The position numbers were made by a program, and so were the translations under genes. A stretch of DNA of 64,000 nt from Tribonema minus (Eukaryota; Sar; Xanthophyceae; Tribonematales; Tribonemataceae), in the NCBI GenBank assembly GCA_017506865.1, contig JAFCMP010000083.1:124001-188000 (forward strand). Reading direction: 5' to 3'. This document shows positions 33,104 through 46,100 of this stretch, in pieces. The notes beneath the pieces are model-generated. The model was not told the origin of the DNA, made no database searches, and was given only the letters and a program-made list of their open reading frames with translations. Each line of letters opens with the position of its first letter. Position 1 is the first letter of the stretch.

Positions 33104-36100
33104 CGCCGCGGGCACCTCGATGCGCGCGCGCTTGCGCGGCGGCGCGTGGAACGCTCCTGCGCCGCGCTTCGCCCCAGTAACGTTCCTGGCGCGGTCCTCG
33201 GCGAGCAGCTGGTCCTGCGTGAGGCCGCGGCGCAGCTGCGCCTCGAAGGCGGCCTGGCGCGCCGGCGTCCACGCGGCGGGGGCGTCCGCGGGGGCGGCGC
33301 CCGCTGAGCGTTGAGGCGGAGGAGGCGGAGGCAGGGCTCAGCAGGCGGCGAAGGCGAAGGCGCAGTGCGCCTTGTGTGTGCACGTGTACCGCCAGAGGCA
33401 CGGGTGTGTGTGTGTGCAAAGGGGTGTGTGTGCGGGGGGCGTTACGGTTGTGTGAGATGTGACTGCTTGACCGAGGGCGGCGCTGATTCGTGCGAGGAGG
33501 AACTTGTTCGAAAGTTGAAATGCACGTGCTCGATCCGCTTCTCGCGTCACAGGGAATATGACACAAGCTACATCACACATAACCCCCCAAAGTAGGAAAG
33601 TGCGCTGGCAGCGGTAGCCTGGGGCATCGGTGCCGTTGCGCCTCATGGAAGGTGAGCACTGACATGTTGGTGTGCACGCAGGTGCTCAACACTGCCAGCT
33701 GCTTCAACTTGTGGTACTTCAAGTAGAGCTACCTTCAGATGTAGTGGCAGCTGCCGCACCTACCCTCATCAGATGCGTGGGGGCATACTTCGAAGCACCT
33801 ACCTTCAGTGCTGGCGGCAGCTGCCTCGGACACCGCGGCAGCAGCCTCCGGCGCTGGCGCCGGCGCCTTCTTGAAGAAATTGAGCACTGACATGTTTGCG
33901 GCCGCCTTGCGCGCAGCCTCCGCCTTGGCCTCCTTCTCGGCATTCTTCTCCGCGGCTTTCTCCGCGGCTTTCTCCGCCTTCGCCGCCGCTTTGACGCGCT
34001 TCTCCTGAGCGACCGCCAGCAGAGTTGGGAGTAAACGTGGGTTCATTCCAAGTCAACATGTTAGCAAACAGAGGCGCTCGAGCGGTGCTGAACGGCAGTG
34101 AAGTGCGGGGGATGCCGTGGCGCGGGTGCGTCTGGCATCGAGCAAATGCGCGGACGCACAGACAATGAAAGCACAGAGCATTGCTAAGGCATCATTCTGC
34201 TGCGTTGTGAATGCCACGAAAGCTTTCAAGACAGGCAAATGCCTGCATCATTGCTCAGGTGCTTGCAAGCACTGCACATGTCAAGAAGAATAGTGTACTA
34301 TGGTGTAAAGCTTTCAGCCATGAATCGTGAAATGTATGCGCGTCAATACATCAGTGCTCACCTCCTCCTTCGCTTGCCTGGTGCGCTCTTTGACGAGGTT
34401 CTTCTGCCGCTCCGCCTCTGCAGCGCGCGTGAACTTGGCCACCTTCTCCTCCTCCACGCTTATCTGCAGGGGCGGGGCGGGCATGAATTGCAGGAGGCTC
34501 TGTGACATCAGACACACAGAGCGTCGCCTACACCTGGGCGCCATTCACAGAGCATCGTGCGCCATTCACACAGGTATGTATGTACACAGTTATATGTTTC
34601 ATATGTATACTACTTGCCATCACTGTCGCTTCACAGCATGAGACAACCAGTCAGGGCCAACCTTCCCAGCGCGCCCTCAATCAGCCGTCGCGCAACGCAA
34701 CCAGCGACCAGCGTCCTCTCCTCACCCACCTTGGCGGCGTCGCCAGGGCTCTTGGCCATGACGTCGAGCAGCCGCCGCAGCGCGCGCACGTGCTGCCCCG
34801 CGCCCTTGCGCGCCGCGCGCGCCGCCTTCGCCGCCGCCTCCCCCCCGTCCAGCAGCTCCGCCGCCGCCACGACCTCCCACCGCCACACCGCCTCGTCACT
34901 CTCGTCCTCCAGGACCACCGTGCCGCGCGGCGTGGGGCCGTACGCGCGCCGCTCCGCCAGCGCGCGGATGCGCGCCGCGACGGCGCCCGCGTCGCCCGCC
35001 GCCGCCGCCGCGGCCGCGTCCCACGCCGGCGGCACCGCCGCGCGCAGCTCCGCCGCCGCCGCCACCGCCAGCGCCGCCAGCGGCGCGCGGCTGCCCTGCA
35101 CGATGCGCGCCAGCAGCGGCGAGAGCGCGTCCGGCAGCACCGCGGCGGCGGCGCCGCCGAGCGCTGTCACGGCGGCAGTTTCGTCATCTGCGACGGCGGC
35201 AGGCGGCGGCGGCGCGTCGGCGAGCGCCGCGGCGGCGCTGTCGACGCCGCGGCGGTGGTCGGGCTCGTCTTCGCGCGGCGCGGCGGCGATGTCGCGCACG
35301 AGCTGCGCGAGCTGCTCCGCGTAGTGCGCAAACTGCGGGTGCGGCGGCGCCGCTGCTGCCGCCGCTGCGTCCTTCTTGGCGCTCTTGGCGGCGCCTCTGC
35401 CGCCGCCGCCACTGCCGCGCCCCTTCCCCCGCCCCCTGGCGCTGCCCGTTCCCGAGCGCCCCCCCTGCTGCTGAGGCAGCGCGCGTGGGGTCTCGGGAAG
35501 CGGCAAAACTGCTGGCGCTGCGTCTTCCGCTTCATCTTCCAGATTGATGACGCTGTGCTGTGGCGTCTTTGCGGGCGGCGATTGCGCCGCGTCGCTGGCG
35601 GCACTGGCGTCGGCGCTGCCGGCGCCAGCGGCAGCAGGCAGCGGCGTTTGTGGCAGTGTCACCAACAACCTGGCTGCCGCTGCAGGCGCAGCAGCGGCAG
35701 CAACGCTCACCGCCGCGGCGGCGGTCTGCGGCTGCGAGACCGGTGCAGCCTCGGCAGCAGCGTCCGCAGGCGCGGGCGCATCGCTGACCTCCGCCACCTG
35801 CTGCTGCTGCTGCTCCTCTGCCTGCTGCTGCTGCAGCTCCTCCGCCTGCTGCGCAGCGCCGTCGCGCGCGCGCGTGGCGGGCGCGGGGCTCGGCGGCGTG
35901 AGGTCGATGACGTCCTCTTCGGCGCGCAGCGCGGACGCCGCCCTCGACTTGGCGGCCGGCGTCGCGCTGCGCGCCGCGGCGCCGCGCGCGCGCCCCCCGT
36001 CGGCGGCGGGGCTGTCCGCGAAGGGTATCGCCTTCTGCGCCGCGGCCGCGCCGCCCCCCGCGCGCCCCCCCCCCCCTTGCTGCTCCTCTTTGTGCGCGGC

Positions 36101-36740
36101 GGTCACCTCGCGGATATCCATGATGGCGGCGCCGGCGTCGTCGTCTGCGCCGCGCTGCGCCGCCGCCTGCCGCTGCTTGCCGGGCTTCTGCTGCTTCTTG
36201 GCCTCCGCGTCGATGGTGAGGCAGGGGGGCTGGGGCTGCTGTTGCCGCTGCTCTTTTGGCTGGTCGCGTTGCTCAGCATGGGGGCGCTTCTCGGCGGCGA
36301 GGGGCGCTGCGGGGGTCACAGCGGCGGCGGCGCTGTTTCCGGGGCAGACGGGAGGGGGAGTCTTGAAGCCGAAGAACGCGGAAATGCTCTTCTGTCCCTT
36401 CTTCGGATCCTTCTCTCCTGTGATGCAGAGCGCGGTGGCGTGGGGTCAGCGAGGTGCATCAACGCATACCGAACAGCGCATTTCTATTGATGCCTGTGCG
36501 AGTTTGAGCGCGCGGTATCTTATCTTCAGTTTAAACACTGTTTCGTGGCGTCAAATCTGCCTCGCAGACTCCCACCCTTTGTTCAGAGACGTATCAAAGT
36601 AGCTTGTCAGATTTGCCTGCACCATACGACAGACAACGACAAACAGAGAGAGAGGCAGCAGCAGCAGCATGGGGGGCACCTGTGCTAGGGGCATGCGCCG
36701 AGCCCTTCTTCCGTCCTGAGGCCTTGGCAGTTGGTGCCAT
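27899..36740 (-). CDS. Chromatin assembly factor 1, large subunit (p150/FAS1-like)
   Basis: Ten exons join in phase to 1282 residues: 36680-36740, 34730-36417, 34362-34463, 33803-34004, 32916-33303, 32106-32211, 31187-31285, 30504-30644, 29304-29558, 27899-28705. The role is deposition of H3-H4 onto newly replicated DNA together with p60 and p48. An N-terminal PCNA-binding box QKSISAFFGF lies at about 29-38, then a 540-residue Ala/Gln-rich, low-complexity region. A Lys/Glu/Arg-rich helix (KER-like) spans about 584-660 and is followed by SVLNFF. The family's core block MKLLQFAADVRPPYWGTFSK is in exon 5. The acidic block DYDYDSEASWSEGDD and PDYNDGWMRYDDEF follow. The C-terminal part has a winged-helix-like segment (CSKNAVNTAI) and a second PCNA-box-like motif, QKTLLGFV. 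Exon 5 encodes about 14 glycines from a CCG run. The exon 7 ends (AAG acceptor, GC donor) are the least certain. It ends in TAG. Confidence 0.92.
30341..30550. repeat. Duplicated donor edge of CAF-1 exon 8
   Basis: The end of exon 8 (VSLRGGVVECAAGK, reverse complement at 30504-30550) and its donor recur at 30341-30385. The intervening intron, with a C-run, GCAGCGGCGGCGC and CGCGCAACACGCAC, is copied as well. The unit is about 163-168 bp. A partial further unit lies at 30195-30320. Confidence 0.85.
31974..32135. repeat. Duplicated donor edge of CAF-1 exon 6
   Basis: The sequence GCACTCACCGACTCGTCCTC with AGCCCGCGTCGGAG (end of the acidic exon, donor GTGAGT) is present at 32098-32130 (real) and at 31967-32002. 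The copy is about 131 bp downstream in transcription order. Both copies have an intact donor. Confidence 0.8.
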
Positions 36741-38453
36741 GTTTGCTCGCCTCTTGAGCATTCACGCGTTGCCTCAGTTGGCTTTGCGAAAGCAATGACA
36801 GCGATCGCGCGTTGTCAGGCTGTGCGCGGCTCCCGGGTACAGCGATCGCCGTGCAGGTAAGGATTTTGATGTTCGCGCTCGATGATTCAAATTTGGCTGA
36901 GCAGCGCGCCGTTTTTGAAGTATACGTAGTGGCGGTTGTGAGCGTGTTGTGAATTTGTAAACAGTAGTACTGTGGTTTGACATTACAGTATGTATAGGAA
37001 TATAGCCGTGCACTGTAAACTGCTGGTTCAAGTACTGCCATTCTGACGAAACTTGTACTGCATACTGGTAACTTCCTGAGCCTACATGTTTTTCAGATCC
37101 TGCAACTGAATGTTGACGTTCTGCGACCATGTACATGCATTGCATGTTGAGCGCATGACGCGCAAGAGGCTAAATGCAGCTCGCAGCTGCTGATTGTGAC
37201 CTTGCAAATATCAAGTGAGCATTTGAGGCCCTAACCAACACTGACATGGGCGGTGCTGTCATTTACAAACCACAAAAGCGTGCAACGCCTGCTTTGACCA
37301 CCACAAGTGATTCACTGCTGGCAGTGAGTTGCGGGAGGTTGTACTTGGTAACGCTGCTGAAGGGACAGACAATAGATAAATATTGTGCGCGCTGTGGCGA
37401 AGCAGCAAGCCTTGACTTGAATGCTTCATGGCCAGTGTCGGGATCGCTGAACACTATCTGGACTCTACTTGGTTTTAAAAAATGCATACTGCACCATGAT
37501 TTGCAGAAACGCAAACTGCATAATGTGCAGGTGCCATTGTAAATGTTTCAATCAGGCGCTTGATGTTGGCCCGCGGGTGGAGTTGCCAGCTTGACGAGAC
37601 TGTTGGCCCACACAAACATGGGCTGCGTTCTACAATCAGCAAGCAGCAACGACGCAGAGGCATGTTCATAGTCAACTTGTCATGCTGTGCTGATGTGTAT
37701 GGAGAGAGCAGGGGTACATGGACGCCATTACGCAGTCTGCATGGGCGCCAAACATGTGCAGTACAAGCCAAACAACCTCTTCAATGTTAACATTTTGATG
37801 CAGCAGGTTTTTGAAAGAATCGTGTTCGTATTTTCTGCGCAACTGCATTGCAGCATGCCTGTCTAGTTGGTATGTACACGTCACAGCCGAGGGGAGGATG
37901 CTACACGACACACGCAATGGACAGAGAGCACATGGCAGTATTCTGCAGCCGGCTCACGGATCAAGACGCGCCACAACCAGTCTGCCTATACCTCTACTGC
38001 TTGCCATAAATTGAGCTCTAAAAGCCGGGCTGGTTGGACATAGCACAAGGGGCTACTGCAATGTAATTGCCAGCAAGCGGTCGCTGGCTTCTCCCCCCCG
38101 AATCGTGCTAGGTGGCCGGTGTTCATGGTGCAAACATCTGTACCCCTAGCACAGGGTGGTACCCTGTCAGGCACGATGCGCTTAATTAAACTATCAAATG
38201 GAAGATCAACTCTGGCGCTTCTACCGGGACAAGCTCAGCATCAGCCAGCTGCCGTGACCACAGCAGCTGCAATGGGTGCCATTTCCCCCTACCTTCCTTC
38301 CAAGGGATGACCAGCAGATACGTGCCAGCCATCGGCACTGAAGCCGCCACTCGCTGCACCGGGAACGCTACGCTCTCGCGAAGGTGATCCTCAGCGTCAA
38401 GGCGTGCGCGCCTCCGTGCCAGTCGCCCGCAATCCCCGCGACTCTCAGGCAGT
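36741..38453. other. Intergenic, no recognisable gene
   Basis: This stretch lies between the CAF-1 start codon and the stop of the multi-pass membrane gene, both on the minus strand. It should hold the CAF-1 promoter. Base composition is closer to 50% GC than in the exons. Short frames exist on both strands, but none has motifs or splice signals that I can support. Confidence 0.5.
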
Positions 38454-38901
38454 TCATGTCGGTGCGAAAGTGCCGTCGTCGCGCGCGAGCGCGTAGCCGC
38501 CGCGCTCCTCGCCGGCGCGCGCGCAGCAGTGCGGAATGTCCCTGCCGCACATGAACAGCAGCCAGTCGCGCCAGGACAGTCCGGGCGGCGCGCGGTCGAA
38601 GTCCAGCGGCGACACGAGCGCGCGGCAGGCGACGCACTGCGACGCAAATACCCCCACGAGCGGGAAGGCCATGTTGGAAGCAACGGTGCCCATGGAGGAG
38701 ATGATGGCGGCAGGGACGTCTGCTGGGCTGAGGCTCTCTGCGCCGGGCTCCGCGCTGAACGCGTCTGCCGCCAGCGTTGGAAACAGCAGTATGTACGGCG
38801 CCATCGCCATGAGAGGGATGAGGAGCGTCCACAGCTCCCGTGACTTGCGGAAGCCCGGCGGCGGCGGCGGCAGCGGCAGCCGCTGCGAGGTTGAGTGGAG
38901 G

Positions 38902-38938
<37 letters not shown>

Positions 38939-39953
38939 GTTGCTGCGGCTGCGCCTGCTCCCGCTGCATGCACTGTTCCAGCGCCGCACGCAGCGCTGGG
39001 GTAGCGTACGCCAGCTGCCACGCACGCACCACCCCTTCGTCACTGGTATATTTGGACACCCCCAGCGCCTCCAGAGGGTTGATGAGCTGGGAGAAGGCGG
39101 CTGTGCACGTCAGGGCGATGGCGCACGCAAACGTCACGGTGAGGTACAGAGTACCAACACACACGCGCAGCACAAACCCGTCACCGGCCCTTGCGACGGC
39201 AGCAGCCAGTGCGGCGGCCGCGAGCGTGTTGGCCACGACGCCGACTCCGAGGACGGCAAGCATCAGGAGGTAGAATTTCATGCTCCTTAAAGGGCGCCAC
39301 CGGGACGGCGGCTGCTGCTGTTGTTCGTCCTGCGCTGCTGCGAGCATTGCGTTTTGCAGCTCCTCCCTCTCCTTGTGAGAGTCACCCTTTCCCAGCGCCC
39401 GCCAGAAGGTCTCACGGAATTCGCAAATTTGCATGTCGACGGTCCCAGCCGCACGGGCCCTCCTTCCTGCGGCGGGGCTCTTGAAAAAATGTTCAGGAGA
39501 TACGCAGGGATTATAGCCCAGCTTGTATGCCAGCATGATGGTGATTGCCGCACTGATGATGAAGGCAGGCCAGCTGTATGCAGGCCAGCTTGGCGGAGGT
39601 GCCGGCTGCGCAGTGGCGCCTGTGCTGCTGGTGGTATTGTTAGCGCTGTCACTGGCGCCGAAAAATACCTCTAGTTCGTGCGTCAAGCACCTGCTCAGCA
39701 TCACGAAGCAGAGGGCGTGGAACGACACCCATGCTGAGTTTATAAACATGAGTATGCCTAAGCCCTCTTTGATGTTCCTGTAGGCAGAACGATAGGGCCT
39801 CGTTCTGCAGATAGCGTACCACTGCAGTGCAAGGGCAGCCAGGAACCCTAAGATGTAGTGTGGCTCGCTGTCGTCCCAGAAGTGGAGGCAGGTGGCTGCC
39901 GTCGACAAGGCCTGCTCAACGGCGATCACCGCCCGCACCGCCAGCGACATCAT
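38454..39953 (-). CDS. Intronless multi-pass membrane protein, family unknown
   Basis: A single open frame of 499 residues. I chose the ATG at 39953 (MMSLAVRAV) because the paralogue at 44886-46361 aligns from that point; the frame stays open further upstream. About seven hydrophobic segments are visible, for example FLAALALQWYAIC, FIISAAITIMLAYKLGY, FYLLMLAVLGVGVVANTL, LYLTVTFACAIALTC, LWTLLIPLMAMAPYILLF and MAFPLVGVFASQC. Between segments 3 and 4 lies a charged loop (DSHKEREELQNAMLAAAQDE). Between 5 and 6 is a polyglutamine run of about 11 residues encoded by CAG, then a proline run. The C-terminus has SWRDWLLFMCGRDIP. I do not recognise the family; a transporter or ion-channel-like role is possible but unsupported. 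The lack of introns sets it apart from every neighbour except its paralogue. It is divergent from the gene at 40152, 198 bp away. Confidence 0.8.
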
Positions 39954-40151
39954 GGCGCGTACGGATGTGCTGCGCCTTGCGCTGCGCAGATTAGCGAGCG
40001 ACCCGCCGAGGCGCAGCGCGGTAGAAGGTACGAGGAAAAAAGCTCTCAAGCACAGAAGTTCAACTTGAACTGATGTGCTTGAAGTTTTTGCAAATCTTTC
40101 GTGTGACTTGTTTGCGCGGGGAGTGGAGCAACTGACTGGCAAGCGCCCCTG
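39954..40151. promoter_or_regulatory. Bidirectional promoter region
   Basis: The start codons at 39953 (minus) and 40152 (plus) are 198 bp apart. Both genes must share this space. It contains AAGTTCAACTTGAACT and TGCTTGAAGTTTTT, two forms of the motif that is frequent in this window. Confidence 0.5.
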
Positions 40152-43100
40152 ATGACAAATTACACGTCAATAGAAGAGCCGCCGGAGTGGCCCAGTGCGG
40201 AGCGGACGGTGCTGATGCGTAGGAAGAAGATCCTGAGCGTGGTCACAGCCACCTTAATGGCATTGGCGCTGATTTTCACAATCTGTGTGGCGGTCGCGAG
40301 GTGCGTTTGCTGCTGGATACTGTTTTGTGAATAGTATGATCTCCTTCGCAGCGCCTATCGAAAGCTATCCGCGATCTTTTTCTCATAATCTGTCGATACG
40401 CTCAGGTAGTCGCGGCTACTTTGCAGCTTAAAAGTGCTACAGGTCGTGTGTTGTTGCCTTCAATACAGCCTACGGCCTTCTGAAAAGGGTGAGCAACTGG
40501 CAAAGTCCTCCAAGTCGTCCAAGTCGGGCAAGTCCGGCAAGACGAAGGTGGCCAAGGCCGTGGACAGTTGCAGCGCCAAAGATTTCTCGAAGAAGACGCT
40601 CAAGGTGCGTAAGGAAGGCCCTGTTTTCAATCATAATGTTGCACAATTGCAGCGTGCTTTGATTTGCCTTCTCGGCACTGGGATGTGTGCAGCTGTCCTG
40701 CTCTGATCAGCGACCGCTGGTGCTCGGTGTCTGACAAACGTCACGCGCGGCAGGCCAGCTGTGTGTCCTCGGCTGCTGCAACAGCTGCTCGATCTCACTT
40801 GCTACTGCTGCTGCAACCGCCTTCTTCGCGGTGGCTGGTGCAGCTTGCTTTTGAGAGCCCAATGACCGCCATGTACCTGTATCTGGGAGGCGAGCGCAAG
40901 CACGAGATGAGCGACGTCATGTTCCAGAACAACAAGTTCTACGCTGTGGGCGACTCCAGGCATGTGCAAGTCACTTTACCGCACCTGTGGTTGACACGTG
41001 GCCTCTCTCAGCTCGTGAAGGGGCGGGGGATGGTGCTGTATGAAGTTCAACCAGTACTCTTTGCCCGACGGGTGTGATGTGCTTGACCTACTGCATGAAC
41101 ATCGGCTGCAGGCACTTGTTGGCATGCATTGGTCATACAGTATGCTGTCCTCTTGTGGTCACCGTGCTTGTCATCAACAAATGCTGTGAGGCAGAAGCTT
41201 CGCCAGCAGACAAGTCATGAATGTGCTTTGAAAATGCCTTGCGGTCCTGCACGGCTGCATGCGAGCTGTGTTGTTCGTGGGCTGCAGTGTCCCTTAAGAT
41301 TTTGCGAGCTAGCTGCTTTGCTTCATTATGCCTTGCGTCATTCGTGCGACGGGACTACGTGTCAGCGTGACTTCTTTGCCTTGTTGTTGTGTACGGTGCT
41401 GATCTGATACTTTCTGCTTGGAAGGTCTGTATTTGAATAAAAATTTCACGGTCTGCAGTCGCAGCACAAGTGGCAACAAGAAGGACGTGCACAGAAGGCC
41501 AGCAGTGTTCATGCACGGTCATCTTCAAGTAGAGTCTTACGCCAGCTGGTTATGCGTGGGGGTTCTGGCCCATATTTTTGATGCTTTTGCTGCCTTTGAG
41601 CGTGCTGACGATCCTATCCTCTAGACTAGCTTGTCGTCTGGCAGCCAAATGTTGCATCTGCGGTAACACTTCTCAGCGTACTCAGCAGCGCAGACATTGC
41701 TGTTTACGCACCCGCAGATGATGCAACAGCGTACAGAGTCAGTCGTCATTCAGAGCCAACACGGACAGATGCTGCGCTCAATTCACCAATGTGCAGCAGT
41801 GCTTCGTGACAGTGTGCTTTACGACATATGGTGGAAAGCATTCAATTGGACGGCTAACCACACCTTGTCACCCAGAGCTCTACGGTCATCTGATTCCTTT
41901 CCATTTCGCCTTATATGCGGCATGCTGGTCACCTTGCAGCTGGAGCTTGTTTGAGATGGACCGATCTCTGCCCTACTTCAGCGAGACCAACCGCATCATC
42001 GACCCTGCCGAAGTCCCATATCCGGATGAAGAATCTTCATACGAGGCCATCTTCTATGACCAAGGTATGGCACCTCACGAACAGTCTTCACTGTGTAGCA
42101 TTTCTCTTAAGCACACCATGTGACTGCACTTTCCATTTGGAGCACGGTCGGGGCTGTTCCCGGACCTATGTGCTGCCCTGCCACTCCAGAAGCTGAAGGC
42201 TGCCCCGCCAAGTGTGCAAAAGCTTTCAAAGTTTGTGCACAAGGTTTGAATTGCGAAAAACTGTTTCAAAAACAGAACGCTGGATTGGGAAAACACGACC
42301 TAGCAATAACCTTTGGATCTTTTGAATCGTTTTCATTAACCTTTGGCTAAGTCTGGTGGAACCCTGCCGGCGGTCGCTGCTGCATTTCAACATATGTTGA
42401 GATTATGAGGCGAAGGCGCTGGTGTTGAAGCTGATTAGGACTTTGTGATGAGCAAGGAGCTTTCATCAAACTTCACTTTATAGTTGAACTTTCATGCTTC
42501 GCCAAAGTGCACATTTTATGTACATAGCGTCTACATCAATCTTTTTTTATGCATTAGTTGTGTCTACGCATGACTATCACTTCAGAGTCGCCACAATTGG
42601 TTCAGGTGTGGGGGGGTGTCATGTCTTGTGCCCCTTCAAGCGTGCACTAGCTTTATAGCTCACCGGTAATGCCAGAAACGCAACACCCCTCAGTACATTG
42701 AGACGCGAACCGAACCGCACTCTGGGCCATCTGAATATGTACTTGGAAGTATGTGGGCTGTGGTTGGATGTTGAACTTTTGCAATGACGAAACGCTAACT
42801 CTGAAGCCAAGCTGTGACCAGCTGCCGTGCTCTTCAACAGTTGTACGTACTGCAGGCGTCAGCTTTGATGCAGTAGTGCTGGTTACGCACCAGCATAATT
42901 TTATAGGCCACATACGTACAGGATGTAGAGGAAGCGCTTGCCATGCGGTCACAAAGGTCCGGGTTGTCAGCACCCTTGTGCTTCTAGATTGTAGAAGCAC
43001 TTCACAAAGCCAATAGAGTCATGGCAGGGCAATGTCAGTCACTCACTCCCAGTCAGGCCCAGTGCCAGCGTCACGATGCTAACAATGTGAGGTCAGGATT

Positions 43101-46100
43101 TAAGTACACGAAATACCATGACTCTCCATATTTGTATTCAGGTATCTGTGACTGTGGTGTGTACGCCAGCATAATTTACCCTCTAAACCCAGCAGAGCTA
43201 CGGTGAACCATCCAAGAATGCAATTCTCAATCCCTGTCTTTGCACATTCTGCGAATCTGTGCACTTATCATGGAGGTCAAGCAGCATCAATGGTCAGAGA
43301 TAAGCCTGCACTGCCAAAGGCATGTGGCCTTCAAGTTGCCCCAGCATGCACGGGCCAGGCAATTACTTGCTAGGCATATTGAAAGCTCAGGCTGTTGATC
43401 AGGTTAATTACGAGCATTGTCAAGCAAGAAACTAGAAAGCGGCCTGTGCACATGAATGATTGAAGCAATGCAGGCACCATGCATACTGCGTTATGCGCTG
43501 ACAGTGTTGCCGACGTGGGTGACAGGATGCATCAACGAGCATACATTAACACTACATGCGCACATTAGCATGGACCAGGTCAACAGCTCAGCTGCTGAGA
43601 GCACTCATTGACAAGTCAAAACTTCAAAGTAGTACTCTAGAGAGTACCGAATCATGCCTAAGCAAGTGCAAGCGTGAAACAGAGTGTTGTATTATGCCAC
43701 TGCACGATGGACAAGCTCACACATACTTGAAATGATATAGCCTTGTAGAATCCAATTATGATACCAATATACCCATGACGAGGCACGCTGTGAACAGGCC
43801 TCCAGGTGCCTCCAACTTCAACTTTGACTCACTGCGTGCATGACGCTGGTAGCATGCGCACATGCCGTTGAGCCGGCACGCGACTGCATGCAGTACAAAT
43901 GATCAGCATATCATTAATCACCTTCAATCATAACTAAAGTTCTGCAAAAAGGAGAAAAAAGTTGTAGTACAATTGGCCAAGTTGTGTTCTGTGTGGATAG
44001 GACGGTTGGGCTGCTGCAGTTATGGCCAGCCACTGCTTTGCAGTGGCGCCATCGTTGAACGCCACAGTCGCTGGGTGCCAACACGGAAGCGGCTTCGCGT
44101 TGATGTGCGTGCTCAGGGCCTGCAGGCATGCATCAATAGCACGGGGGGGGCCTGGGTCAGCATGAGAGCTCTTGTTTTGTTGAAGCACGAGCAGCGCGCG
44201 TCTGCTGAGCAGCTGAAGCAGATTGTTGAAGCATGATGGCAGCGCGTTCCTGATCCGCCAAAGCAGATGATGGGCTAATGAATCTCGACAGCTGTGCAAT
44301 GTCATTCGGACATCTGAATCATCAGATGATGATGATGATGATAGCTGCACTCTCGCGCTCATCGCTATTCATGTTCATTCATGTATCAGGTCCATGTAGC
44401 TGTTGCGTCCGTTGCGATGCAGATGAGCACTTCAAAGTGGTTTAATTCGCTCCCTCTGTTGCTGAGAACCCCAGCCCGCAGCACAATATGGCACACTGCG
44501 CTGGCACCTACGCCTAGCTGTAGAGCGCATGAAGTCGCGTTGTTTCACCATCACAGCAGCGCGCCGCAGCTGCACGCAGTGCTTGAGCTACACCAGCTGC
44601 AGCTGCAGTAGCTCACAACAAGTCTCCTGTCACAGCACTCAACGAAAAGTCTCACCTCACAGTTGACGACCGGCAATGCCGCTGCCGTACGTGGCGGACA
44701 CATGGATTGCACCACCCACGTGCCACTGGATGCAGGTACATGTTGGGATAGAGTTGCCAGTGGCATGCTGGTGCTGCGCGCCGCCGTTGCCGCTCCCTGC
44801 TCTAAGACTTGCAGTGTGAAGCTGGCGCAGGTGTACCTGCTACTCGGACCAGTGCGCACGCTGCAGTCATTGCGCTGCCTGGCATTCACTCGCTGTGCGG
44901 GCTAGCGCCAGGGAGCGCGTGGGGTGCTGGAATGTCTCTGCCGATCATGAACAGTAGCCACTCGGGCCAGCGGAGCTCGGGCGGCGGGGGCTCCAGGTCC
45001 AGTGGCGACACAATTTTACTGAAACCTGAGCGCTGGATGGCATTGCCTGGAACGGACAGGTTGGCCAGCAAAGGGGTCAGCATCAAAGCAAGAGGGACCG
45101 CGGGCCTCAAGATGGCGAGGAGCGCCAGCATACCGCGCCCCTCTTCCCTTTCCATGCTGCCCTGAGGCTCTGTGCTAAGCAATGCCGCCGCAGCCGCTGG
45201 GACGAGCAGCAGGTACGGCGCGAGCATCAGTAGCGGGATGAAGAGCACCCACAGTTCTGAACGCTCGCGGTAATCGTGTGGCGGCGGCAGCAGCTGAAGC
45301 GGCGCCTCTGGTGGCGGAAGCGGCGTGTGGCGAGGCGGCGGGCGATTGATGAAGTCGGTGATGCCCTGCGCCCACTGCGGCGGCTGCTCCAGCTCACTCT
45401 GCTCCTGCTGATCCTGCAGCTGCTGCTGTTCGTGCTGCTGTTGCTGCTGCGCGCACTGCTCGAGCACGGCGCGCAGCCACGGCGTCGCGTACGCCAGGCG
45501 CCACGCTTCCACCAGCACGTCGTCGTTGCTCCAGTAGCGCAGCTCCAGCCGCCTAGGGTCAGGCGGCAGCGCTTCCGTCGCTTTGATCAGCATGCAGAAA
45601 AGCAGCATGGTCGCCAACACAGCGTACACTGCACCAGCAGCCGCACGCAGCATGAAGCTCTCGCCGAGGCTTGAGACAGCCGACGCCAGCGCACGACGCG
45701 CCGGCATGTCCACCGCCACAGCGGCTGTCATCAGGCACGTGCCCATGGCGAAGGCCTTCAGTCCTCGTAGTGGGCGCCAGCGAGAGGGCGGGGAGCACGG
45801 ACGCCGAGCTTGTGCAGCCGATTGCATAGCGCTTTGAACCTTTGCCAGGTCCTCGTCGGCTATTGAAAGTGCGATCCAGAAACGGTCCCGGAATTGGCGG
45901 ATCGCTGCGTCTGCAGCGGCGCTATGAGTGCGATCCCGCCGCTTCAGGCCACTGTATACATCGATGCCTGGCCATATAATGAGATGCCAACCTATCGCGA
46001 ACAAGACAGCAAGCCGCACTAGGGTGAGCCAACTCTCCAGGGATAGATGTAGAAAGGTGGACTGTGGGTCGTCGCTGCTTTGGCCCCCGCTCAACCAGTG

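Noticed and set aside
34502-36490. 662-codon open frame on the plus strand
   Set aside because: It is antisense to CAF-1 exon 2. The GC-rich, Ala/Arg-type codons of that exon keep several frames open; the translation is Arg-rich low complexity without motifs.
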